NCBI RefSeq assembly: GCF_002741015.1
Contig: NZ_CP016616.1
Location: forward strand, 5,482,501 to 5,546,500
Direction: 5' to 3'
Length of the DNA: 64,000 bases
Source of the DNA: Microvirga ossetica
GTDB taxonomy: Bacteria > Pseudomonadota > Alphaproteobacteria > Rhizobiales > Beijerinckiaceae
Below are positions 8,311 to 16,251 of this stretch, in pieces. The translations under genes and the position numbers were made by a program. Each line of letters starts with the position of its first letter. The stretch's first letter is position 1. A model generated the notes under the pieces. The model was not told the origin of the DNA. It ran no database searches and was given only the letters and a program-made list of their open reading frames with translations.

Positions 8311-9315
8311 GTGTCGTCTGAACAATCGACTCCTCCAGTGTGGGAGGCAAAAAACTTACGCCGCGCCATTGACGCGGCCGGGGTCGCCCTGTGGTCGTGG
8401 AACGTCGACAGCGACAGGCTCACCATGGACCAGCGCGCGTATGACCTGTGGGGCGTGCTCAGAAGCGAAGAAGGTGTGACCTTCGAGGACCTGTCATCGC
8501 ATATCCATCCAGCCGATCGTGACAGGGTGAGGGCCGCTTTCGCGGCGACGCGCGGGGTTTTGGGCGCGTATGAGATCGACTTTCGGATCATGGTCGGGGA
8601 CGAAGTCCGGTGGATCTCCGCTCGGGGTCAAGGAGACGATGTCGGCATGGTCGACCGGATCATGTTCGGCATCTTCATCGACGTGACCGGTCGCAAGCAG
8701 GCCGAGGAAGGCCACGAGTTGCTGGCGGGTGAAATGAGCCACCGGGTCAAGAACCTGTTGGCCATTGCAGCGGGCCTCACCGCGATGACATCCCGCTCGG
8801 CGGCGACGACGGCCGACATGGCACGGGACCTCACGCACCGGCTCACGGCTCTGGGGCGCGCCCACGACCTCGTCCGTCCGCTTCCGGGCCAGGAGGGAAC
8901 GGCGGCGCTTCTCGGCGACCTGTTTGCTGTCCTGCTCGCACCCTACGATGACATGGGAGCCTTCAGCGGACGCATTCGCGTCTCGGTGCCGAGGATGGGG
9001 GTCGGAGAGGCAGCGGCGACGACGCTGGCCCTGGTCACCCACGAGTTGGCGACCAACTCGCTCAAGTATGGCGCGCTCTCGGTGGCCAGCGGCACGCTCG
9101 ATATATCGTGCACAGCCGATAGTAGCGAAGCGGTCGTTGTTTGGACCGAACGGGGCGGCCCGCCCGTTGTGGCTCCCACAGGACCTGGAGGCTTTGGGAG
9201 CAAGCTGGTCAACCGGAGCATGTCCGCTCAGCTCGGCGGCTCGATCGCCTGCGACTGGTCTGAGGAGGGCGTGGTCATCACGCTGAGGATGAACAAGGAT
9301 GCCCTCGCGACGTAG
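8311..9315 (+). CDS. PAS-HWE-type sensor histidine kinase
   Basis: A cytoplasmic kinase of about 334 residues. A PAS domain covers residues 20-135 (VALWSWNVDSDRL through DVTGRKQAEE). The phosphoacceptor region follows: EMSHRVKNLL with His144, then the ATP domain with THELATNSLKYGALS and the WTERGGP strand that marks HWE/HisKA_2 kinases. I chose GTG 8311 because AGGAGG ends ten bases before it and the PAS domain starts soon after; a TTG at 8212 would add an Arg/Gly-rich lead. No membrane segment is seen, so the signal is probably internal (light, redox or a ligand). Likely partner: the receiver protein divergent from it. Confidence 0.85.
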   Translation: MSSEQSTPPVWEAKNLRRAIDAAGVALWSWNVDSDRLTMDQRAYDLWGVLRSEEGVTFEDLSSHIHPADRDRVRAAFAATRGVLGAYEIDFRIMVGDEVRWISARGQGDDVGMVDRIMFGIFIDVTGRKQAEEGHELLAGEMSHRVKNLLAIAAGLTAMTSRSAATTADMARDLTHRLTALGRAHDLVRPLPGQEGTAALLGDLFAVLLAPYDDMGAFSGRIRVSVPRMGVGEAAATTLALVTHELATNSLKYGALSVASGTLDISCTADSSEAVVVWTERGGPPVVAPTGPGGFGSKLVNRSMSAQLGGSIACDWSEEGVVITLRMNKDALAT

Positions 9316-9361
9316 GGCGCCTGCCCCATCAAGTATCTTCTCGGAATCCGCAGTCTCGGTC

Positions 9362-9591
9362 CTATACGTTGTCGGCTGGTTGCCTTTCGGCAGCCGCCAC
9401 GCGGGCGAGTTCTTCCCGGATCAGGTGGCCATCTTCGCGCCGATCCCGACAAGCCGTTCAAGCTGATCGGCACCAGCCTTGAGCTGGTCGAGGGTGGTGA
9501 TGCCTTCTTCATGCAGGCTGTTCCAGGCAGCAAGCGGCAACCGAAAGCCTCTATTGGGACCCTCCCAGCGCTCGAGGTAGTGGTTGGGCAT
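9362..9591 (-). pseudogene. Small helix-hairpin-helix protein, frameshifted
   Basis: ATG 9591 opens MPNHYLERWEGPNRGFRLPLAAWN..., with ITTLDQLKAGADQLERL and GIGAKMA, a helix-hairpin-helix (RNA polymerase alpha C-domain-like) small protein. The frame stops at 9421 right after GAKMAT. One added base near 9424-9427 continues it as LIREELARVAAAERQ to a TAG at 9362, which fits the expected end of this fold. It would bind DNA or protein. It is either a 56-residue truncated protein or a frameshifted 75-residue one. Confidence 0.5.
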
Positions 9592-9697
9592 CAGGGTGCT
9601 CCTCGGCCAACAGGCGGGAGCACGCGGATCTCTCAGTCACCGACGCCTGGATCATCCATGCCGGCGATAAGCCCCAACCGCTTTAAGACTGTTTTGT

Positions 9698-9877
9698 TCA
9701 GCTCTGCCCGCGCAGAGTGATCCCTTCCAGAAAGGGCAACTCTGCGAACTTCGCGGGTTTGTTCTCGCCCTTTCGCGTGCGAGCCAGCAGCCGAGAGACC
9801 ATAGCGCGGATATGAGCCCTCACCCGAGCGGCTTGAGCCTCTTTGACCAGGACCATAGTGTTGCTTGAATCAGCCAT
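9698..9877 (-). CDS. Hypothetical small basic protein
   Basis: From ATG 9877 the frame encodes a 59-residue protein starting MADSSNTMVLVKEAQAARV, with a basic helix (RAMVSRLLARTRKGE) and an end at RGQS. Upstream codons extend the frame to 9934, but neither start has a good ribosome site. No family was recognised. It could be a real small gene in an AT-richer patch or a chance frame. Confidence 0.3.
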   Translation of the reverse strand: MADSSNTMVLVKEAQAARVRAHIRAMVSRLLARTRKGENKPAKFAELPFLEGITLRGQS

Positions 9878-9934
9878 CGAGGCACTCTTGTCCTGAACCA
9901 GTACCAGAACGTTCCTGTAAAGTTTACGTTCCAC

Positions 9935-10198
9935 TTAGTGCAAATATTTTTGTGGCTGCTCAAAATAATATCATCCGATACGCGTCAAAAACCGCAGATT
10001 AGTAATTACATATGTTAAGGATATTTGAGCTTTAGCTCAGTAATATATCTTCTCGGTTCCATATTTGCCCCTACGGAATCGTTCCTATAGCGCCTTTGTT
10101 TAGACGGTCGCTCTTTTTGCGGCGAGGTCTTCTTCCGCATTCCATCAACGGCCTTATCCGAAATTGCGCTCACGTACCAGGAACGTCTTCAAATGGCA
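9935..10198. other. AT-rich gap ahead of the group II intron
   Basis: Base composition here is clearly lower in G+C than the surroundings, with several A/T runs around 9940-10060. No gene, tRNA or repeat was recognised apart from the last ~15 bases, which are the 5' flank of the intron and match the copy at 3659-3760. Confidence 0.4.
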
Positions 10199-10689
10199 GT
10201 GCGCCCCGAAGGCGCGGATCACCAGTGGAGGAGGATTCCACCCAGAGAGTTGTCGATTGATCTGGTAGCTGACGAGCGGTCTGGCCGGGCAACCGGACGG
10301 GCCGGAGCCTCGTGACAAAGGTCGCTGTAAGGCGGCTGAGCAATCCGATGGGTTGTAACGTGAGTGAAGCCTGAGCAGGCCTCGGAAGTGACAATGCGGA
10401 TGCCGACCCTCCTGCCATTTGGGGAAGGCCGCGCGAGCGGGGAAGCAATCGACACATGCACCCGCTCGATCCGCCGGGGTCGTGGGCACGGCACGTCGGA
10501 AGGGTGATGCGGGTCATCGGGGGAGACCCGTTCTGTGCGAGGGTAGCGGCCTCAACGGTGTTGTAAGACGCCGGCCAGGGCGGGAGTCGGACAGGGTCAT
10601 ACGAGCGCTGAGGCCGGGTAACGCCGGCGGAGCAAAGGACCCTGACTTCTGGTGCGCTTTCGACGATGGTGAGGGGAGGGTGATTGACG

Positions 10690-12012
10690 ATGAGTCTAGC
10701 AACACCTGAGAAGACCCGGATCCTTCAGAGAAAGCTCTATTGCAAGGCGAAGGCGCAGCCCGCTTTCCGCTTCTATGGGCTCTACGACAAGATCTGCCGC
10801 GACGACATCCTGCGTCACGCCTATGGGCTGGCCCGCGCCAATGCGGGTGCTCCAGGGGTGGATGGGATGAGCTTCGAGCAGATCGAGGCGCGGGACCTGG
10901 AAGTCTGGCTGGCGGGCTTGCGCGAGGAACTGATCTCGAAGATGTACCGGCCCGATCCAGTGCGGCGGGTGACGATCCCGAAGCTGGATGGCGGCGAGCG
11001 CGCGCTCGGCATTCCGACCATCCGGGATCGGGTTGTGCAAACCGCCGTCAAACTCGTGCTGGAGCCAATCTTCGAGGCCGACTTCGAGGACAATGCCTAC
11101 GGCTATCGCCCCGCGCGCGGGGCGGTGGATGCGGTCAAGGAAGTGCACCGGCTGATCTGCCGGGGCTACACCGATGTGGTTGATGCTGACCTGTCCCGCT
11201 ACTTCGATACGATCCCTCACCGCGAACTCCTGCAATCGGTGGCGCGGCGGATCGCAGATGGTTCCGTGCTGCGGCTGATCAGGCTGTGGCTGAAGGCCCC
11301 GATCGAAGAGCGGGATGCTGACGGAACCCGACGCATGAGTGGTGGTAAGAGCAGTTCGCGAGGCACGCCCCAGGGCGGCGTCGCGAGCCCGCTGCTGGCC
11401 AACATCTACATGAACCGGTTCCTGAAGCATTGGCGGCTGACCGGACGCGGCGAAGCGTTCCAAGCCCACGTGGTCTCGTACGCCGACGACTTCGTCATTC
11501 TCAGCCGCGGTCGTGCGGCTGAGGCGTTGACGTGGACAAGGGCCGTGATGACAAGGCTTGGGCTGAGCATCAACGAGGCCAAGACCTCGCTGAAGGACGC
11601 CCGCCAGGAGCGCTTCGACTTCCTCGGCTACTCGTTCGGGCCTCACTATTACAAGGCGAACGGCCGACGGTATTTGGGCGCGAGCCCGTCCAAGAAGAGC
11701 GTGCAACGGCTCAAGGCGAAGGTCGCCAACCTGCTGACGCCCGGCCACACTGAACCATGGGAAGAAGTGCGCGATACGCTGAACAGGTCTCTGCGCGGCT
11801 GGTCGAACTACTTCGCCTATGGGACATGTCGGCCGGCATTCCGCGGGATGGACCAATACGTCACCGAGCGCGTGCGTGCCTTCCTCGCCCGACGGCATAA
11901 GGTGCATGGGCGCGGCAACCGACGGTTCACCTACGACGTGATCCACGGTGAACGCGGTGTGCTGGCTCTGGAACGCTTGCCCCGACCTGCCTCGCCGTGG
12001 GCCTGGCAATGA
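10690..12012 (+). CDS. ltrA: Group II intron reverse transcriptase/maturase
   Basis: About 440 residues. The RT domain shows GAPGVDGMSFEQ, the priming-loop region RALGIPTIRDRVVQ, FDTIPH, the SRGTPQGGVASPLL block and the catalytic YADDF. The maturase X domain follows (LRGWSNYF). I see no C-terminal HNH endonuclease domain, so retrohoming would rely on replication-fork targets. ATG 10690 follows GAGGGGAGGG at good spacing. The protein splices its host RNA and copies it into new sites. The frame is intact. Confidence 0.9.
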   Translation: MSLATPEKTRILQRKLYCKAKAQPAFRFYGLYDKICRDDILRHAYGLARANAGAPGVDGMSFEQIEARDLEVWLAGLREELISKMYRPDPVRRVTIPKLDGGERALGIPTIRDRVVQTAVKLVLEPIFEADFEDNAYGYRPARGAVDAVKEVHRLICRGYTDVVDADLSRYFDTIPHRELLQSVARRIADGSVLRLIRLWLKAPIEERDADGTRRMSGGKSSSRGTPQGGVASPLLANIYMNRFLKHWRLTGRGEAFQAHVVSYADDFVILSRGRAAEALTWTRAVMTRLGLSINEAKTSLKDARQERFDFLGYSFGPHYYKANGRRYLGASPSKKSVQRLKAKVANLLTPGHTEPWEEVRDTLNRSLRGWSNYFAYGTCRPAFRGMDQYVTERVRAFLARRHKVHGRGNRRFTYDVIHGERGVLALERLPRPASPWAWQ

Positions 12013-12023
12013 AGCCGGTCGGA

Positions 12024-12056
12024 GAGCCGGATGCGGTAGCGCCGCACGTCCGGTTC
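12024..12056 (+). ncRNA. Group II intron domain V
   Basis: The 33-nt segment starts GAGCCGGATGCGG and closes with CCGCACGTCCGGTTC. It folds into the short bulged hairpin of domain V, the catalytic core of group II ribozymes. It follows the maturase stop by a dozen bases, the usual arrangement. Confidence 0.85.
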
Positions 12057-12124
12057 GATGAGCGGGGATGGGAAACGGGGCGTTGCCGCATGGCCCAAGC
12101 TACCGCGCCCATCCTCGACTCTAC

Positions 12125-12204
12125 CGAGGCGGAAGAAACGCTTTGGTCTGCTCATGAGGCGGCGAGTAGACCTTCATTCCATCTGCTGTTCGTTACTCCA
12201 TGAC
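12125..12204 (+). repeat. 3' flank of the intron; second half of the small repeat
   Basis: CGGAAGAA through TGCTGTTCG-TACT is the downstream half of the repeat whose intact relative is at 3659-3760. Roughly four of five bases agree. Beyond 12204 the two copies diverge. No gene is seen from here to the kinase start at 12444, a stretch containing only a GGGGCA-GGGC-TGCCCC hairpin near 12340. Confidence 0.6.
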
Positions 12205-12443
12205 CCATTCGGGACGTTGAAACCCCTAGCCCAAGGCAGCCCGCCGTGCATTATTCTGGGTCGTGACCACGGGTCGTATGGGGGCATTGCGATGACCGCC
12301 GAGCGAGGGGAACGGCGACTGACAGCGGTCCGGCGGCTGAGGGGCAGGGCTGCCCCTAGGGGAGCCGATGGGGCCGCTTCCTTGGATGCCCTGACCGGGT
12401 GGCGGGAAATCCCAGGCGGACCGATGGGCATCATGGAGGCCGC

Positions 12444-14351
12444 ATGGCCGCATCGTACACATTGAGGATGAAACGGCTGATCAATCTCTGGATCGCCATC
12501 GCCGCCTTTCTCTTGATTTCAATTGGCGGGACTGCCGCTCAGCCTCGGTCTGGCGAGGTTGCCGTCCAACCGAAACAAGTGCTGTTCCTTCACTCGTACG
12601 GCCAGAATTTCGAACCGTGGGTTGTCTGGAGCAGGGAGACACGCAACGAACTGATCAGACAGTCGCCTTGGCCGCTGGACATTCAAGAACACTCCGTCGT
12701 CACCGCCCGGAATGACGACAGCACGGCTGAAGCAAAATTTGTTGAATATCTCGACGCGCTCTACGCTCAACGGCCGCCGGATTTGATCGTCGCTTTTGGT
12801 GGGCCCGCAGCTCGCTTCGTTCAGCAACACAGGGCGGACCTGTATCCGACAACGCCGATGCTGCTCGCGGCGGTCGAAGTGCGCCGGGTTGACCCGTCCA
12901 TGTTATCCGATCAGGACGCCGTGGTTGGGGTGCGCTACGATCAAAACGCTCTTACCGAAAACGTATTGCGGCTATTGCCGGAGACCAAGACCATTGTGTT
13001 GATCATTGGAAACTCTCCCGCTGAACGATCTTGGATCGGCGAGATGCAGCGGACACTGGGCCCGTTGCTGGAGAACAAGGCTGAATTGATCTTTTACAAC
13101 GAGCGACCATTCGAGGAGGTCTTGAAGGCGGTCGCGAATTTGCCGCCCCACAGTGCAATCTTTTTTCAGCAGATGATGGTGGACGGCGCAGGGGCCGTCT
13201 ATGGCGACAAGGAGCCAATGAAGCGCATCTTTGAGGTCGCCAACGCTCCCATTTTTACGTACGACTGGTCTCGCGTCGATGATGGTGTTCAGGTCGTTGG
13301 CGGCCCGATGTTCTCACCGGCCGAGGCTGCCCGACCGACCGCTGCCGTTGCCGTCCGAATATTGGAAGGAGAGAAGGCCAGTGGCATCAAGGTTCCTCCA
13401 ATCGAATTCTCGGCACCGAAATACGATTGGCGACAACTTCAGCGCTGGAACATCAGCGAGAGCCGCCTGCCGCCGGGCAGCGAAATCCTGTTTCGGGAGC
13501 CAACGGCGTGGGAGCGCTATTCCTGGCAAATCGCGCTCACGCTCGCAGTTCTTCTCGTACAAGCCGGGCTGATCTCGGTCCTGTTGCTCGAGCATCGTCG
13601 GCGCCGGTTGGCCGAAGTGCAGTCGCGGCAGCGCATGGTCGAGCTTGCCCATGTCAACCGCTTCTCGACGGCTGGCGAACTGACGGCCTCCATTTCCCAT
13701 GAAATCAACCAGCCGCTCGGCGCTATTCTGGCGAACGCCGAGACCGCAGCCGCGATCCTGGAGTCTCAGAGTCCCGACGTCGCCGTCCTCCCCGATATCG
13801 TTGAACTCAAGACTATCGTGAACGATATTGTGCGGGATGACCGGCGCGCCAGCGAGGTGGTCCGGAGGATGCGCAGCCTGCTGAAGAAAGCACCCTTTGA
13901 ACTGAAAAACGTCGACTTGAATGACGTCGTTCGCGAAACGCTTGCATTCCTTTCCTCTCTTGCCGTTGGACAGAAGTTCGAATTGACCAGTCTGCTGACA
14001 CAGAATGCGCTGCCGGTCCGCGCCGACCGCATTCAACTCCAGCAGGTCATTCTCAACCTTGTCGTGAACGGGATCGACGCGATGAAGGGTAACCCGACCG
14101 AAGATCGCATCATCAGGATTCAGACTTCGCGCGTCGACGGGTTTGCCGAGCTCTCCGTGTCGGATCGCGGTCCAGGCATTGCCGAAGACAAGTTGAAGGA
14201 GATCTTCGAGCCGTTCTTCACCACGAAGCAGGAGGGGATGGGGATGGGGCTGTGCATTGCCCAGACCATCATCGAGTCGCACAGCGGCAGGATCTCGGCG
14301 GAAAGCCATGCCAGCGGCGCCGTGTTTCGCGTGCGCCTGCCCCTCGCTTAG
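12444..14351 (+). CDS. Sensor histidine kinase with ABC substrate-binding-like periplasmic domain
   Basis: About 635 residues. After a signal anchor, residues 50-340 form a periplasmic domain of the type seen in ABC substrate-binding proteins (VLFLHSYGQNFEPW, PDLIVAFGGPAA). A membrane helix follows (IALTLAVLLVQAGLISVLLL). Then comes the HisKA region with SHEINQPLGAILAN (His419), the N-box, and the ATPase motifs DRGPGIAE and GMGMGLCIAQ. ATG 12444 has GGAGG four bases upstream; an in-frame GTG lies at 12399 and another ATG at 12468. It ends 24 bp before the convergent receiver gene, and the FixJ-like regulator behind that is the likely phosphate acceptor. Similar kinases are common in Bradyrhizobium relatives; the ligand is unknown. 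Confidence 0.85.
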   Translation: MAASYTLRMKRLINLWIAIAAFLLISIGGTAAQPRSGEVAVQPKQVLFLHSYGQNFEPWVVWSRETRNELIRQSPWPLDIQEHSVVTARNDDSTAEAKFVEYLDALYAQRPPDLIVAFGGPAARFVQQHRADLYPTTPMLLAAVEVRRVDPSMLSDQDAVVGVRYDQNALTENVLRLLPETKTIVLIIGNSPAERSWIGEMQRTLGPLLENKAELIFYNERPFEEVLKAVANLPPHSAIFFQQMMVDGAGAVYGDKEPMKRIFEVANAPIFTYDWSRVDDGVQVVGGPMFSPAEAARPTAAVAVRILEGEKASGIKVPPIEFSAPKYDWRQLQRWNISESRLPPGSEILFREPTAWERYSWQIALTLAVLLVQAGLISVLLLEHRRRRLAEVQSRQRMVELAHVNRFSTAGELTASISHEINQPLGAILANAETAAAILESQSPDVAVLPDIVELKTIVNDIVRDDRRASEVVRRMRSLLKKAPFELKNVDLNDVVRETLAFLSSLAVGQKFELTSLLTQNALPVRADRIQLQQVILNLVVNGIDAMKGNPTEDRIIRIQTSRVDGFAELSVSDRGPGIAEDKLKEIFEPFFTTKQEGMGMGLCIAQTIIESHSGRISAESHASGAVFRVRLPLA

Positions 14352-14374
14352 ACCGCACCCTCGCACCGGGCGGC

Positions 14375-14770
14375 TCAGCGCTCGCTGCCTTTCCCGATGA
14401 TTGTATTGACAGCTTCGATCAGGCGGTCAGACGGGAATGGCTTGTGCAGATACGCGACACAACCCGCTTCCAAAGCCGCCTTGTGCGTGGCCTCGCTCTC
14501 CACCGCCGTGATGAAGATGACGGGAAGCGAATGGCCCGAACGCGTCAACTGACGCCGCAGCTCGATTCCGGACATGTGCTGCAAATGGACATCCAGCACA
14601 AGGCAGGTGGCATCGGCCAAGTGCGCGTCCTCGAGAAAGCCTTCGGCGCTGCTGAAGACCTCGGTCTCGAAGCCATGGAGCTGCAACACCCGCTGCACCG
14701 CCCGCAGCATACCTGGGTCATCGTCGACGACGATGACCCGATGGGACGTGCCCACGGTTGAAGATCGCAT
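14375..14770 (-). CDS. Single-domain response regulator (FixJ-type receiver)
   Basis: From ATG 14770 a 131-residue receiver: VIVVDDDPGM, acceptor Asp60 in LVLDVHLQHMSG, ITAVE and LHKPF. It has no output domain. The open frame extends upstream to 14986, but that part is not receiver-like. It may act as a phosphate sink or a connector between the kinase at 12444 and the FixJ-like regulator at 14934. A copy of the TGTCCCTGAGGACA dyad lies 108 bp upstream at 14878-14891. Confidence 0.85.
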   Translation of the reverse strand: MRSSTVGTSHRVIVVDDDPGMLRAVQRVLQLHGFETEVFSSAEGFLEDAHLADATCLVLDVHLQHMSGIELRRQLTRSGHSLPVIFITAVESEATHKAALEAGCVAYLHKPFPSDRLIEAVNTIIGKGSER

Positions 14771-14877
14771 GGCCGGGCCCGTTACAGCATGGGTGACCTC
14801 AGAGGAGAGCGCATTCAAGATTTTCAGCCGCCAGTGTTTCTCGCGCCCATTGTGCAGGTTCCGGTGGCCAATCCTAT

Positions 14878-14891
14878 TGTCCCTGAGGACA
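14878..14891. promoter_or_regulatory. Dyad operator upstream of receiver gene
   Basis: TGTCC-CTGA-GGACA is a perfect 5-bp inverted repeat. The same 14-mer, with the flanking ATT and GT, occurs at 15614-15627 ahead of the FixJ-like gene. Recurrence before two neighbouring regulator genes suggests it is a binding site of the FixJ-like protein. Confidence 0.6.
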
Positions 14892-14933
14892 GTATCGCTT
14901 GGCCAGGACAGGGTTGGCTTTGCTGGCGTGGCG

Positions 14934-15584
14934 TTATCGTCCGATCCCGGCTGGCTGCTCGGCCAGAATGCCAAGGCGCTCCGCAATCAGCACGAGCTCG
15001 GCGACAGACGCAATTTGCAGCTTGTCCATGATGTTGCTGCGATGGGCCTTGATCGTCCGCTCGGTCGCCCCAAGCTCGCGCCCGATCTCCTTGTTCATCT
15101 TTCCCCGAGCGACGCGTTCGAAAACCTGTCGTTCGCGAGGCGTCAGGCCGTCGACACGCTTTTGCAGTGAACGGAGCTGTTCGTTTTTCTCCCGCCCAGC
15201 GCGGCTGCGGGCCATCGCCCGCTCGAGGGCAGCGATCAACTCGTCTTTCGCCACAGGCTTGGTCAGCAGATCGGCCGCGCCCGCCTTCATGACCTTGACG
15301 GTGGTGGGGATGTCTGCATGCCCTGTCAGGAAGATGATGGGCAGGTGCGAGCCCAAGGCGGACAGCCGATCCTGCAAGTCCGGCCCGCTCAGGCCGGGGA
15401 TCCTGATGTCGAGAAGGATGCAGCTCGGACCGGCATCCTCCGGCAGTCGCTGCAACAACCGCTCCGCCGAGTCATAGGTCTCGACAGCATAGCCAGCGAC
15501 CCGCAAAAGACGCTGGGTTGCGGTGCGGAACGACTCATCGTCATCAACGATGTGCACGACGGCTGACACGGGCGTCACTCCCAT
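14934..15584 (-). CDS. FixJ-family response regulator (receiver + LuxR HTH)
   Basis: 216 residues: a receiver with VVHIVDDDESFR, acceptor Asp59 in ILLDIRIPG, Thr in FLTGHADI and Lys in LTKPV (residues 1-125). A linker and a LuxR-type helix-turn-helix follow (LTPRERQVFERVARGKMNKE, then ERTIKAHRSNIMDKL). This is the FixJ/TodT layout, a transcription activator working on phosphorylation. Three tandem dyads at 15614-15657 begin 30 bp upstream of its start, so self-regulation is likely. Its partner kinase is probably that at 12444. Confidence 0.9.
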   Translation of the reverse strand: MGVTPVSAVVHIVDDDESFRTATQRLLRVAGYAVETYDSAERLLQRLPEDAGPSCILLDIRIPGLSGPDLQDRLSALGSHLPIIFLTGHADIPTTVKVMKAGAADLLTKPVAKDELIAALERAMARSRAGREKNEQLRSLQKRVDGLTPRERQVFERVARGKMNKEIGRELGATERTIKAHRSNIMDKLQIASVAELVLIAERLGILAEQPAGIGR

Positions 15585-15613
15585 TCCGACCCGCTACGCG
15601 GAAGGAACTCTAT

Positions 15614-15657
15614 TGTCCCTGAGGACAGTGTCCTCAAGGTCAATGTGCCTCAGGACA
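15614..15657. promoter_or_regulatory. Three tandem 14-bp dyads at 15-bp spacing
   Basis: Sites start at 15614 (TGTCCCTGAGGACA), 15629 (TGTCCTCAAGGTCA) and 15644 (TGTGCCTCAGGACA). The first is a perfect dyad; the other two are degraded forms of the same dyad. Exact 15-bp phasing suggests cooperative binding of regulator dimers along the DNA. The array sits right before the FixJ-like gene. Confidence 0.65.
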
Positions 15658-15982
15658 ATAGCGCAGGCAATCCAGAGCATTGTAGCGTCGTACTGTCAAA
15701 GCATCCTTACTGGTTTTGGGTAACCTGCTACGGACGATGCAATTGTGACAGTCGCCGCTCTTGTTGAGAACAGGCATCGCCGACCGGACGGTACTCGCTA
15801 AGCCATCAGGGACGAACAGCGGACAGAGGCACCCCATGCCAATCGTCGACCGTTCTGCATCGAGACCCGGCTGCGCCGAGGCCGGCCTCCTGGGAAGCGT
15901 TGCTGGCCTGGCAAGTCCCAGATCCCCATCCGTCCGGCCGTTACCGCGTCAGGATCGCAGGCGGCAACGGCGCGCGAGCATC

Positions 15983-16165
15983 ATGCGCGCATCGGTCGTC
16001 CTCGCCTTGCTCGGACTGCTCTGCGGCTCGGCAATCGTGATGAGCGAGAGGCCCCAGCCGCCACCTGGTGCTGCGCCGGTCTCGCCTCCTGCCGTGGCCC
16101 AAGCGCCTGTGCGAGCACACGCCAAGGCCTGGCCCGCTCTGCCGGCCTTGAGCCTCAGCGAATGA
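15983..16165 (+). CDS. Hypothetical small single-pass membrane or exported protein
   Basis: ATG 15983 gives MRASVVLALLGLLCGSAIVM, a hydrophobic N-terminal segment, then a Pro/Ala-rich tail (about 60 residues total) ending LPALSLSE. The open frame continues upstream, but those residues are Arg/Ser-rich and unlike a protein. No family was recognised. It precedes the AraC gene by 86 bp and may be a leader gene or chance. Confidence 0.35.
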   Translation: MRASVVLALLGLLCGSAIVMSERPQPPPGAAPVSPPAVAQAPVRAHAKAWPALPALSLSE

Positions 16166-16251
16166 CGTCCTGCCTTGGCCGGAGAACCCCGGCGAAGCCA
16201 CCGCCGACAACCGGCTGGTAGCCGACCTCAATACCGATTCAGGAGTTCCCC

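Larger units (their letters stand above)
10199..12124 (+). mobile_element. Group II intron
   Basis: The element begins GTGCGCC, the usual group II 5' end, and ends CTAC after a domain V (12024-12056) and domain VI. Its single open frame is the reverse transcriptase/maturase in domain IV. Comparison with the uninterrupted repeat at 3659-3760 supports joining ...AAATGGCA (to 10198) to CGAGGCGGAAG (from 12125), giving 1926 nt. It lies in the plus orientation between unrelated genes, so it does not interrupt a recognised coding gene. Confidence 0.85.

Noticed and set aside
10696..12009. Long open frame antisense to the intron maturase
   Set aside because: It is the mirror of a highly conserved RT gene, lacks a ribosome site and has no domain pattern; GC-rich coding DNA gives such shadows.
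12339..12354. Hairpin GGGGCA-GGGC-TGCCCC as possible riboswitch before the kinase
   Set aside because: A single short stem in GC-rich DNA; no aptamer-like conservation can be claimed.
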